Source: Verrucomicrobiales bacterium (GTDB taxonomy: Bacteria > Verrucomicrobiota > Verrucomicrobiia > Verrucomicrobiales > DEV007). Taken from it: a stretch of DNA of 64,000 nucleotides. Position numbers and translations under genes: made by a program. Where the stretch lies: positions 45,787 to 109,786 of the forward strand of contig JARGPJ010000012.1 in the NCBI GenBank assembly GCA_029212615.1, written 5' to 3'. Positions within the stretch are counted from its first letter, which is position 1, and each line of letters begins with the position of its first letter. Positions 56,179 to 64,000 of the stretch are shown here, one piece after another. Below the pieces are notes generated by a model that saw nothing but the letters and a program-made list of their open reading frames with translations, made no database searches and was not told the DNA's origin.

Positions 56179-56252
56179 AACTCCATGGTGTAACGGTAGC
56201 ACAACAGATTTTGGTTCTGTTTGTCAAGGTTCGAATCCTTGTGGAGTTGCCA
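56179..56252 (+). tRNA. tRNA-Gln (anticodon TTG)
   Basis: The 74-base cloverleaf includes CCA. Acceptor AACTCCA pairs with TGGAGTT, discriminator is G (usual for Gln), D stem GTG/CAC, anticodon stem ACAGA/TCTGT with loop TTTTGGT (anticodon TTG reads CAA and probably CAG), T stem CAAGG/CCTTG. CCA is encoded at 56250-56252. It precedes the UbiA gene by 54 bases. Confidence 0.95.
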
Positions 56253-56306
56253 CTTTTCTCACCCTTCTTTCCCATTGTCGGGAAACCCTCCGCTCGCCGC
56301 CCCGCC

Positions 56307-57173
56307 ATGCGAACGCTACTGATCCTCGGTCGAATTTCAAATCTTCCCACCATTTGGACAAACGTCCTCGTTGGATGGTTTCTCTGTGGCGGCCCCTGGG
56401 GCGCTGAGCTTGCCTGGATCGCCCTCGGCGTGAGCGGCCTCTACCTCGGAGGAATGACGCTGAACGATGCCTTCGATGCAGACTGGGATCGCGAACATGC
56501 TCCTGAGCGCCCCATTCCAGCTGGAAAGATTTCACGCAAGGCTGTCTGGGCCATCGGGGTCGTGGAGATGTTAGGAGGCATTCTCATCCTACTCGCTCAG
56601 ACAAGTTTTCATCCTCTTCTGCTCCTTTGCCTCGTTCAGGCCATTCTTCTCTATAATTTCCTCCACAAGCGCTGGGAGGGATCGGTCCTCATCATGGGGA
56701 TCTGTCGCGCCCTTGTCTACATCGGTGCCGGCAGTGCCGTTGTCATGCCGTCCCTCTCTGTAGAAGTGTCGCCGGTCGTCCTTTTCATCGCTTTCGCCGT
56801 TGTCATCTATATCGCCGGGCTCACCCTGGCTGCGCGGAGCGAGCACCTGAAATCACCTGCAGGGCTCACTTTCCGAAACCGCCTCATGCTCATGCTGCCG
56901 GTCCTGTTCCCACTCATTGCTTCACGCCTGATGCCGGTTGGAGCGGCACAGATTGCGCTCGTTGTTGTTGGCGTCGTTGGCATCTGGGCCTGGATTACGG
57001 TGATGAGAAAAGCTCTTCACGAGAAGATCCCGAAGGGTATTGCCTTCGCGATCGCCGGAATCGCTTTCTTCGATGCCGCCACCGTTGCCTTCGCTGACTG
57101 GCAAGCCGCGGTGATCTGTCTCGCTTTCTTTGCCTTAACCCTCGTTGCGCAGCGTTTCATTCCCGCCACTTGA
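56307..57173 (+). CDS. UbiA family prenyltransferase
   Basis: 288 residues from ATG 56307 (MRTLLILGRISNLPTIW); longer frames run through the tRNA and are not coding. Eight membrane helices. The first aspartate-rich motif is NDAFDADWDREHAPERPIPA, with NDxxDxxxD and RP; the second, usually DxxxD, is less clear. UbiA enzymes transfer a prenyl chain to an aromatic or other acceptor (quinones, hemes, EboC-like substrates). The conserved GRISNLPTIWTNVLVGW start is shared with the EboC-type group. No other biosynthetic gene is adjacent, so the product is open. Confidence 0.88.
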   Translation: MRTLLILGRISNLPTIWTNVLVGWFLCGGPWGAELAWIALGVSGLYLGGMTLNDAFDADWDREHAPERPIPAGKISRKAVWAIGVVEMLGGILILLAQTSFHPLLLLCLVQAILLYNFLHKRWEGSVLIMGICRALVYIGAGSAVVMPSLSVEVSPVVLFIAFAVVIYIAGLTLAARSEHLKSPAGLTFRNRLMLMLPVLFPLIASRLMPVGAAQIALVVVGVVGIWAWITVMRKALHEKIPKGIAFAIAGIAFFDAATVAFADWQAAVICLAFFALTLVAQRFIPAT

Positions 57174-57227
57174 GTAGTGGAGGGGGTACTGGACCAGGCA
57201 CTCAAAAACCTTTAGGTTTCGGGGTTC

Positions 57228-57746
57228 ATGAATTCCTCTCTCATTGTCAGCGTCATTGGACCGGATCGCCCCGGGCTCGTTCAGCAGCTTTCCTCGGTCG
57301 TCATTGATGCCGGCGGGAACTGGGAGGGAAGTCGCCTCATGCAACTCGGCGGTCATTTTACAGGAATGGTTCAGGTCGGAATCCCCGAATCAGCACTCGT
57401 CGCATTTCAGGATTCGCTCAAAGAGTTGGAAAAGAAAGGACTCAACGTCTCCGTGATTCATGCCGGCGCTCCGATCACGGCAAACGAAAACGGGGAAAAA
57501 CCAGTCACGATTGAAGTCGTGGGACAGGACCGCCCCGGAATTGTTGCTTCAATCTCCTCATCGCTTGCCACCCTCGGGGTTAACGTGATTGAACTTGCCA
57601 CCGATTGCCGTCCTGCCGCATGGTCAGGGGAAACACACTTTTTCACGACCGCGACGGTGACGCTGCCGGCCGGTGTAACCCTGGAAGAGCTGCGTCAGCA
57701 TCTTGAAGAGATCGCCGACGACCTCATGGTTGAGTTTCCGGGCTAA
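57228..57746 (+). CDS. Two-ACT-domain protein, GcvR-like regulator
   Basis: 172 residues. Two ACT domains are clear: first SLIVSVIGPDRPGLVQQLSS (about 3-22), second PVTIEVVGQDRPGIVASISS (about 88-107). DRPG is the amino-acid-binding turn in both. This is the architecture of GcvR, the glycine-responsive anti-activator of the glycine cleavage system in proteobacteria, but in other phyla related proteins have other or unknown partners. No gcv gene lies in the window. It is cytoplasmic and follows ubiA by 54 bases. Confidence 0.85.
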   Translation: MNSSLIVSVIGPDRPGLVQQLSSVVIDAGGNWEGSRLMQLGGHFTGMVQVGIPESALVAFQDSLKELEKKGLNVSVIHAGAPITANENGEKPVTIEVVGQDRPGIVASISSSLATLGVNVIELATDCRPAAWSGETHFFTTATVTLPAGVTLEELRQHLEEIADDLMVEFPG

Positions 57747-57799
57747 CCCGTTCAAAAAGGCTCAGGTCGACTCTCTTCCGCCGGCGATTAGTGCCGTGA

Positions 57800-58858
57800 T
57801 TACTCTTCGGAAGGCGGTGACCCGCCCCCGTCAAATTTCTGCAAGGGGTCTACGAGTCGTCCCGGTAGAGGCCTCACTCGCTCATACACGTTGTCAGCTA
57901 ACTCACCCGCGATTTGATAGCCGCGATCAAACATCTCCATCTTCGCGTCAAGGTTATCGATGTAGTGCAGCGCCTGAGCCTCGGGAGTTTTCGGGACAAC
58001 CGGGGAACCGAATTCCAGTTCACCATGATGTGAAGCAATCAGGTGCAGTAAATGCAAGCGGACGCGATCTGAAGTCGGTTCCAGGGTTGACCACTCTTTC
58101 AAGAGGACATCGTCATTCTGAAGCTCCCGCCAGAGTTTATTCACGATCTCCATGCCCAGCGGAATATGACCAATGAGCTCGCTGATCTCGGTGAAGGGCA
58201 TCGTGAATCCCTTTGCAGCGTAGGCGTTCTCCCAGAGCTTGCCTACGTCGTGAAAGAGGACCCCGGAAACAAGAAGGTCACAGTTCAGCATCGGATAGGC
58301 CTCGCAGACTTTTACGGCCGTTCTCATCATCTGGGCAACGTGCTCAACAAGCCCCCCGCGTCGGGCATGATGATAATCCCGTGCCGCCCCGGTCCGCTTC
58401 ATCCTCTCGCCATATTGGGAAAGGAATGACGCGCACAAACGGTTCAGGCGGGGATCTGAAATAGCGCCCGTTGCCGATTCAATATAGGCGAAATCTGCCC
58501 CCTGCTTTTCCCGTAGTTCGGAGGATCCGGCAAGCACCGCAGCCGTTTCATCATCGCTCAGGGCACGCACCGTCCAGTTTTTTCCATCCACAGATCGGCC
58601 ATCATTCCCAAGCGAAAATTCACCGGTGACTTCATAAAAAGAGCGATCACGAAGTTCGCTGCAAAAAGCAAACATCGGCGTATTATTCCAGACGCGGAGG
58701 ACGAGATTCTCCTCAGCATCCGCAAAGGCGACCTCGTAGAAAGGATTACCCGTCTTCGTCATTTTCTGACGGCATTTTTCCAATTGGGCGCGCCAGACAG
58801 CCTGCATCCCGACGGAGCCGGCCTGTTGTTTGAGTTCTCTGAGTGAGAGTATTTCCAT
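57800..58858 (-). CDS. OB-fold/HD domain 3'-5' exoribonuclease, YhaM-like
   Basis: 352 residues. The N-terminal 110 residues form an OB-like nucleic-acid-binding fold (KTGNPFYEVAFADAEENLVLRVW); the HD phosphohydrolase domain lies at about 165-300, with HARRGGLVEHVAQM, LLVSGVLFHDVGKLWE (the HD pair) and LHLIASHHGELEFGSP. YhaM of Bacillus has this order and degrades RNA from the 3' end with Mn or Co. Other HD proteins with OB domains act on nucleotides or DNA replication. Cytoplasmic. Convergent with the GcvR-like gene. Confidence 0.87.
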   Translation of the reverse strand: MEILSLRELKQQAGSVGMQAVWRAQLEKCRQKMTKTGNPFYEVAFADAEENLVLRVWNNTPMFAFCSELRDRSFYEVTGEFSLGNDGRSVDGKNWTVRALSDDETAAVLAGSSELREKQGADFAYIESATGAISDPRLNRLCASFLSQYGERMKRTGAARDYHHARRGGLVEHVAQMMRTAVKVCEAYPMLNCDLLVSGVLFHDVGKLWENAYAAKGFTMPFTEISELIGHIPLGMEIVNKLWRELQNDDVLLKEWSTLEPTSDRVRLHLLHLIASHHGELEFGSPVVPKTPEAQALHYIDNLDAKMEMFDRGYQIAGELADNVYERVRPLPGRLVDPLQKFDGGGSPPSEE

Positions 58859-58926
58859 CCACCCCGAGCGTAGCAGGTCAAGGAATCACTGACCACTCAA
58901 ACCTCGAAACCGGGCTTAAAAAGCGA

Positions 58927-59904
58927 TTAGCGGCACATCGCGAGCCGCATCGACTGCCAGCTACTCCCGCCGTGAGCGATAAGATAGATCGCATATGTGC
59001 TGAGACCAAGGGCCCCATTCATCATCGCGACATTAAGAAGACCATCAAGGTAGGCCAGGGAAAGTGAAAATGCTCCAACCAGAAAGGCCATCGCTACGAT
59101 TCCTTTCCAGTAGCTCTGCAACCGGGAAGGCACCGAGCCAAGCCTTTTCGAGGTAAGAAGGCAAACGAGGAGAATACCACCCAGACCCATCACCGGAAGA
59201 ACGGACCAACCCGCCACACCGAGGGCGGCAGCAAACATGATGGGAACGAAAGCAAGGTCAATCCATCCGGACGATGCACGATGGCGAAAAAACTCATGTC
59301 GAAGCCCAATCACCCCGGCAAGCGCGAAAGCAGCCACCGCCGTCGCAAAAACCGGAAGGAAGAGCGAACGATGGATCAACTTACCCAGTGCCTTCTCGTT
59401 CGAATAAACGAGAAGTACCGCAACGAGAAGCACGACGAGATTGAATCCGAAAGCCCCTTTCGAAAACCTGACATTGCCAATGGCATCCAACATTCTCTTA
59501 AACACAGAGCCCCCGCCCCCTTGAGAACCTGCGGGTTTAAAAAAGACGCAGCGGCCATCATAAAACTCTTCAAGGCGCTCCTTCGAAACATCTGATTCAC
59601 GGGAATCCAGAAATTGAATGCTGAACGTTTCTGCATCACGCCTCTCAGTCAGGATAACGTAATTAGTTCCGTTCTTCACTTCGAGGACGACAGGATACTG
59701 AGAAGGCGGAATTTCATCCAGATTTATGACCCGGCATTTCGCGTGTAATTCCTTCTCCTTCGCTTCGGCAGCCCAATTAGGCTTCCTTCTATTTTCCTTC
59801 TCCTCATCCTTCGTATCAAGGCACGAAGGAAGTCCATGATGCTGTCGAACCAGATTGATGGCACGAATGCAGGCAGGAGTGCTGGATGTTGACGAAGGAT
59901 TCAT
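58927..59904 (-). CDS. C39-like domain fused to membrane helices
   Basis: 325 residues from ATG 59904; an open frame continues upstream to 60066 but overlaps the divergent gene start and is unlikely to be translated. Residues about 10-150 resemble the C39-like (CLD) domain found at the N-terminus of type I secretion ABC proteins of the LapB/RtxB kind: ACIRAINLVRQHHGLPSC, PPSQYPVVLEVKNGTNYVIL, FLDSRESDVSKERLEEFYDG. The peptidase catalytic Cys and His are not conserved, as in CLD domains. The rest holds about seven membrane helices and no ATPase domain. It is divergent from the TerB-ABCG gene, 160 bases away. Confidence 0.7.
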   Translation of the reverse strand: MNPSSTSSTPACIRAINLVRQHHGLPSCLDTKDEEKENRRKPNWAAEAKEKELHAKCRVINLDEIPPSQYPVVLEVKNGTNYVILTERRDAETFSIQFLDSRESDVSKERLEEFYDGRCVFFKPAGSQGGGGSVFKRMLDAIGNVRFSKGAFGFNLVVLLVAVLLVYSNEKALGKLIHRSLFLPVFATAVAAFALAGVIGLRHEFFRHRASSGWIDLAFVPIMFAAALGVAGWSVLPVMGLGGILLVCLLTSKRLGSVPSRLQSYWKGIVAMAFLVGAFSLSLAYLDGLLNVAMMNGALGLSTYAIYLIAHGGSSWQSMRLAMCR

Positions 59905-60064
59905 TGTGTTGCTATTACTATAATTATAAAAATTATATTTTAAAGCTGAACTTTCGTTTTTCTTAACCAATTCCCCCGAATTGATAGTAAATCGCTCCTC
60001 AGGAAGCTTTATCCCGAGTTTCCAAGACAGCCTTTGATGGTATACCTTCCCCGAAAGCCCGATC
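59905..60064. promoter_or_regulatory. AT-rich divergent promoter region of the exporter pair
   Basis: 160 bases between the C39-like gene and the ABCG gene. Bases 59908-59945 are nearly all A/T (a run with ATTATAAAAATTATATTTT), comparable to the patch at 14185-14217. It probably contains both promoters and perhaps a shared regulator site. Confidence 0.35.
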
Positions 60065-63000
60065 ATGCCGAATTCACCTTCTACGTTTAACGAAACCGTC
60101 GCCGAGACTGGATTGCGAGGAAAGAAAGCACGCGCCGATTTTGCCTCCGGGCGGGGCCGCGGGCGCCTTTGGAATCGCTTTCAGCGCACTTTTTTTAAAA
60201 GTGAAACCCCTCGCACGGAGGAGTCAATGCTCCCCATGCTCATTGAGGTGTTTGCCGGATTCACCAAACTCGACGGGCAGGTCGTCGAAGCTGAAATTGA
60301 TTCCATCCTCGGCTTCCTCCGTTACGATTTCCCGGAAACGGTCTACACCGAGCTGAGACAGCTGTTCATCAAGTCGCTCCATCGCAGGCAGGACCTTGAG
60401 GCGATTGCTTCGGACCTCGCTGACCGGATCCCGCTCGAAGACAAAGTGCTTCTCGGCGTCCAACTCTATGTTCTCATCAGTCGGGCCGGACTGCCTAAGG
60501 AGAACCTGATCACGTTCTATCAGTTCATGACCACGCTGGGTGTCGCAACCGAAGCGATTAATATCGTTTACCAGCTGAATACCAGCGAACTGTCGCAGAT
60601 TAAAGCAGGCGCAAAAGGCAGTGTCGGCAGCCCCCCTCAGTCGGACGACTCACACCGCCTCGAATCCCTTGTCCTCTCGACCTCGGAAGACGGGGATATT
60701 TCGATTGCCCCTTCGGACGAAGAACACTCCGTCGTCGCTTTCCGCTTCATCAATCTGATCCTCATCAAGAATCTCGGACCGGGAGCCATTCTCGCGCGGG
60801 GTCGCCAGATCAACGCGGGGGATTTTTGCCGTATCTACGAAGGGCAGCGGATCCTCATCGGGGAAGAAGTTCTCGGCTTCGAAGACCTTGTTTTTTACTT
60901 CAATTCGAAAAAGAACGTCTCCTCTGTTCAGATCTATCTCGCCCAGGACGGGAATGGAAATCAGTTCATTGAGAAAACCCGGACAAAACAAAGTTATATC
61001 CGGGTCTCTTTCGGTCTCGATATCCATGTCGAAGTCCTGAACACCGTTGAAGCCGTGATCGGTGACCGTCCGCTCACAAAAGGCAACTCTTTCGAAGTCT
61101 CGTCGCATGAAAAGATCGATTTCCTGAATCATTCCGAGATCTCTTTTGATCACCTTCGGAGAAAAGCGAGGGAACTCGGCGGGCGATTCAGCCTTCCTCC
61201 GAATCGCAGCGTCTACCGTGTTTCCAACGACCCAAGTGAGTTGTCCGAAGGGGATATCCTTCTCACTCCCGGCGCTTCAGGGAAAATTTTACTCCGGATC
61301 AAATGCGACTCCGCCACGAAAACCGGTAGCGTCGAAATTATCGAATCCGAGCGTCCCATTGCGGTGGAAGACAATCCCGTTCGGGGCACCGCCGCCCTCA
61401 AGGACGGCAGTGTTATCTCCCTCGGAGGAGGACAGTATCTGCGCTGTCATTTCTCAGAGGGAATCATCGAGGAGGAACGAAACGTCATCAACACGCTTAA
61501 AGTTCGCGACGTCACTCATTCCTACGACCGGAAAACGCCGGCTCTGGACGGCATCACTTTCTCGATTCAACGGGGGGAGATGGTCTGTGTCATGGGGCCC
61601 AGCGGATGCGGGAAAAGCACCCTGCTCAAAGCCCTCGGAGGCCAAATCAAACCCCGCCATGGGCGTATTGATCTCAACGGCGTCAACCTATACGAAGGCA
61701 ACGAAGAACTGAAATCCTACATCGCCCTGATTCCACAGGATGAAACCTTCGACTCCCTCCTGACCGTCGAAGAAAATCTCGATACCGCAGCGGCGATTCG
61801 TGCGCCTCATTTCCCCATCAACGAACGCCGTCGACGCGTGGATTCCAAGCTCATTGAACTGGGACTGAACGAAATCCGTCACCGTCTCGCCGGTGATCAG
61901 GAAACCAAATCACTCAGTGGCGGGCAAAGGCGTCGACTCAACGCGGGGATGGATATGATCGGAATAGCCGATGTCTATCTCTTCGACGAGCCGACTTCCG
62001 GTCTTTCCTCGAAAGATTCCGAGCATGTTCTCGACATGATCCGGGGACTGACGCACAACAAGATCACTCTTGTCTCGATTCACCAGCCCAGCAGCCGGCT
62101 TTTCCACATGTTCGACAAGGCGATCCTCCTCGATAACGGAGGGAAGCTCGCCTTCTTCGGAACGCCCGCACAAATGCTGGAATATTTTAACGACGCTCGA
62201 AAACAGGAGGGCATTCACACGGCGAGTTTCAAATCGTCCGAGACGGAAACTGAGAGCATCAGCCTCACCCCGGATTTCATCTTCGACGTTCTCGAAACAC
62301 CTCTACGCGATCTTGGGGGTGATATCCTTTTCGAACGCGACTCACGGGGAAATCTCATTCCTGCGCGCCGCTTCAATTCCTCCTTTTGGACGGATCGTTT
62401 TCAGACCTACCGCCTGCTCGAGGAGGTGAATTTGCGGGAGATCGAATCAGACTCTTCTCAGACCATTTCCTCACTCCAGAAGACGCCGGAAGCTACGCCC
62501 CGCCGCTTCAAACATGACTGGGTCCGCTTCGCCAACCAGTTCAAACGCGCCTTTCTCAGCAAACTGAGAAACCGGGCCAACCTCGCGACGACCCTGCTGG
62601 AAGCACCCGCCCTCGCGATTCTCATCGCCGTAGTGATGCGCTATTCGGAAGATGGCGAATACAGCTTTGCGAATGCTTTTCATATTCCTACCTACCTTTT
62701 CCTGAGCCTCGTCACCGCCCTCTTTCTCGGCATGACAAACTCAGCCGAGGAAATCATTCGAGACCGGAACATCCTTCAACGGGAGAGACATCATGGCTTT
62801 CGCATCAGTGGATACATTATCGGAAAATATCTTTCCCTCGGATTCTTCGCCCTCTTGCAATGTGTGATCTACCTTCTCATCGGGGATGCCATCCTCAGCA
62901 TCCGCGCGATGTTTTTCCCGAACCTCCTCTGGATGGGCGCGACTGCCTTCGTCGGTATTGCCGCCGGCCTTCTCATCTCGAGTCTCGTGAGCAGTCCAAA

Positions 63001-63766
63001 AACAGCGATCAATATCATCCCGCTGATTCTTATTCCGAACATCATCCTCGGTGGTGCCCTCATTAAATATGACGAGATGAATCGCAGTCTCGACATCATT
63101 CAGAACATTCGTCAATGGTTTGTCTCCGAAGAGAACAAGGAGGAAGCCAGCAAACTGAAAGTTCCCTTCGTCTGCCACCTCATGCCGCTGCGTTGGAGTT
63201 ATGAGTCCGCCATCATCAGTCACGCTGATCACAATCCTGCGAGCCAACTCACGAACTACGTGGAACAGGAAATTCGCTCTTTCAGTGAAATCCCTCTCGA
63301 TCAGGATCTGACGGAAGAGCAGGAAGAACGCCTCTATCAATTCAAGCAGGCCCTCGCGGTGATCCACGGTCTCGAAGGCCGCTCGCCCGGTCATGTCCAC
63401 CGACAGCTGAACCAGATCCGGAGTTCTCTCAGCAACGGGACGTTCGACCCTGAACCCTTCTTTGATGCCGCCTCCGACGCAGAGAAAAAATACACCGCCG
63501 GAGATCTCTATTTGAACGAAAAAGTTCAAGATCTCTTCAATCGGGCCGAAGTGGAAAGACAGGATTATCGGCGACAGGGAAACCCTCCCAATGTGTTCTT
63601 CGGACAGGAAAGATCTTTCCGTTTCCCGCCTCAAGCGTCAGATCCCTGGATTGGTCCAATCACGATCAAGACATTGAAGTTGAACCTCCTCGCCATGGGG
63701 ACTTTTATTTTCGTCGCCTTCATGCTCCTCCGCTTCAGCTTGAAGCGACAACTCAGAAAAGTGTAG
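60065..63766 (+). CDS. ABCG-type ABC transporter with N-terminal TerB-like and regulatory beta domains
   Basis: 1233 residues in one chain. About 50-170 is TerB/DjlA-like helical (LPMLIEVFAGFTKLDGQVVE, LGFLRYDFP, VLLGVQLYVLISRAGLP). About 200-490 is a beta-rich region with repeated motif YxxxxG and no known name, perhaps FHA-like. The ABC ATPase follows at about 490-720: Walker A GPSGCGKSTLLKA near 512, Q-loop in IALIPQDETFD, signature LSGGQRRRLNAGMD near 616, Walker B VYLFDEPTSGLSS, H-loop SIHQPSS. About 830-1020 are five ABC2-type helices; a 150-residue loop and a last helix end the protein. This is the ABCG (ATPase then membrane) order, so export of lipid, glycan or peptide is likely. Confidence 0.88.
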   Translation: MPNSPSTFNETVAETGLRGKKARADFASGRGRGRLWNRFQRTFFKSETPRTEESMLPMLIEVFAGFTKLDGQVVEAEIDSILGFLRYDFPETVYTELRQLFIKSLHRRQDLEAIASDLADRIPLEDKVLLGVQLYVLISRAGLPKENLITFYQFMTTLGVATEAINIVYQLNTSELSQIKAGAKGSVGSPPQSDDSHRLESLVLSTSEDGDISIAPSDEEHSVVAFRFINLILIKNLGPGAILARGRQINAGDFCRIYEGQRILIGEEVLGFEDLVFYFNSKKNVSSVQIYLAQDGNGNQFIEKTRTKQSYIRVSFGLDIHVEVLNTVEAVIGDRPLTKGNSFEVSSHEKIDFLNHSEISFDHLRRKARELGGRFSLPPNRSVYRVSNDPSELSEGDILLTPGASGKILLRIKCDSATKTGSVEIIESERPIAVEDNPVRGTAALKDGSVISLGGGQYLRCHFSEGIIEEERNVINTLKVRDVTHSYDRKTPALDGITFSIQRGEMVCVMGPSGCGKSTLLKALGGQIKPRHGRIDLNGVNLYEGNEELKSYIALIPQDETFDSLLTVEENLDTAAAIRAPHFPINERRRRVDSKLIELGLNEIRHRLAGDQETKSLSGGQRRRLNAGMDMIGIADVYLFDEPTSGLSSKDSEHVLDMIRGLTHNKITLVSIHQPSSRLFHMFDKAILLDNGGKLAFFGTPAQMLEYFNDARKQEGIHTASFKSSETETESISLTPDFIFDVLETPLRDLGGDILFERDSRGNLIPARRFNSSFWTDRFQTYRLLEEVNLREIESDSSQTISSLQKTPEATPRRFKHDWVRFANQFKRAFLSKLRNRANLATTLLEAPALAILIAVVMRYSEDGEYSFANAFHIPTYLFLSLVTALFLGMTNSAEEIIRDRNILQRERHHGFRISGYIIGKYLSLGFFALLQCVIYLLIGDAILSIRAMFFPNLLWMGATAFVGIAAGLLISSLVSSPKTAINIIPLILIPNIILGGALIKYDEMNRSLDIIQNIRQWFVSEENKEEASKLKVPFVCHLMPLRWSYESAIISHADHNPASQLTNYVEQEIRSFSEIPLDQDLTEEQEERLYQFKQALAVIHGLEGRSPGHVHRQLNQIRSSLSNGTFDPEPFFDAASDAEKKYTAGDLYLNEKVQDLFNRAEVERQDYRRQGNPPNVFFGQERSFRFPPQASDPWIGPITIKTLKLNLLAMGTFIFVAFMLLRFSLKRQLRKV

Positions 63767-63906
63767 GGAGTCCTGCCCAACCCGCTACATCAACCATAGC
63801 CCCGCCCGTCCTGAAAGCGCCTGTCACTCAGCCGCATAGAACACCGGTCGGGGTCGCGATCGACTTTCCAATGTGGCGATCCATGCACCGGAAAATCTCC
63901 GCAGGC

Positions 63907-63934
63907 TTGCGTATTTATTTTATTCGTCGATACT
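63907..63934 (+). promoter_or_regulatory. Promoter of tRNA-Arg
   Basis: TTGCGT, 16 bases, GATACT, upstream of the tRNA at 63952. The -10 box ends 18 bases before the mature 5' end. The spacer is T/A-rich. Confidence 0.45.
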
Positions 63935-63951
63935 TTGCGCCCGTCCAAAAA

Positions 63952-64000
63952 GTGCCCTTAGCTCAGCTGGATAGAGCACCGGATTTCTAATCCGGCGGTC
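63952..64000 (+). tRNA. tRNA-Arg (anticodon TCT), truncated by the window end
   Basis: The first 49 bases are present: acceptor GTGCCCT, bases 8-9 TA, D stem GCTC/GAGC, anticodon stem CCGGA/TCCGG with loop TTTCTAA, giving anticodon TCT (reads AGA and AGG). The T arm and 3' acceptor lie beyond base 64000. Confidence 0.92.

Noticed and set aside
56054..56353. Upstream in-frame extension of the PhoD-like gene
   Set aside because: It passes in antisense through the tRNA-Gln gene and lacks a signal peptide; the start at 56053 gives a proper signal sequence.
62741..63634. 297-codon minus-strand frame inside the ABCG gene
   Set aside because: It runs opposite the membrane domain of the exporter; composition reflects the reverse complement of hydrophobic codons.
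1..64000. CRISPR arrays, insertion sequences, prophage or integrase signs
   Set aside because: No regularly spaced repeats, transposase or integrase motifs, or terminal inverted repeats were seen; the tRNA genes have no adjacent integrase.

Overview
The window looks like a chromosomal segment of a Gram-negative member of the Planctomycetota-Verrucomicrobiota-Chlamydiota group, most likely a Verrucomicrobiota bacterium. The main reasons are a DUF1549/DUF1553 (PSD1-type) cytochrome protein paired with a DUF1501 protein, a secreted sulfatase, tandem GspE-type ATPases with GspF and a GspG-like pilin, and lipid A (LpxK), autotransporter and lipoprotein genes that imply an outer membrane. Gene density is high, several convergent pairs end within 0-8 bases of each other, and I see no insertion sequence, prophage or CRISPR array.

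Region by region: 1-1145 is the end of an M16 peptidase. 1160-13041 is a long minus-strand block, read from high to low coordinates: two GspE-type ATPases, GspF, a GspG-like pilin, an unrecognised 541-residue protein, then aminotransferase, epimerase, phosphoglycosyltransferase and CapD/PglF-like dehydratase for surface glycan. 13193-24197 holds an L,D-transpeptidase relative with a changed active site, MTA phosphorylase, a lipoprotein NodB deacetylase, FtsH, an ECF sigma factor, RNase PH, LpxK, a DUF456 protein and a type II NADH dehydrogenase fused to cyclic-nucleotide and CBS domains. 24275-34334 is housekeeping and envelope: GlyRS, L28, ClpS, DUF1287, a lipoprotein, PBP2, UvrC and an M23 peptidase. 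34417-47693 is accessory and secreted: PSD1/DUF1501, a GT-C glycosyltransferase, PAP2 phosphatase, Ni superoxide dismutase, sulfatase, a repeat-rich autotransporter and cytochrome c. 47716-64000 holds GpmI, CdsA, Dxr, a ROK kinase, a POT transporter with an inserted domain, a PhoD-like phosphatase, tRNA-Gln, a UbiA prenyltransferase, a two-ACT regulator, an HD-domain nuclease, a C39-like membrane protein divergent from a TerB-like/ABCG exporter, and the start of tRNA-Arg.

Functional themes are envelope building (PBP2, M23, NodB, LpxK, CdsA, glycan cluster), secretion (GspE/F/G, autotransporter, ABCG exporter) and breakdown of external polymers (sulfatase, PSD1/DUF1501). The points most worth a second look are the TerB-ABCG exporter with its C39-like neighbour, the Ni-SOD whose Sec signal ends exactly at the metal-binding histidine, the L,D-transpeptidase relative with Ser in place of the catalytic Cys, the NDH-2/cNMP/CBS fusion, the pilin-tail-like insert in the POT transporter, and a shared inverted repeat in the type II secretion operon. 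All family calls are from reading motifs; no database search was run.
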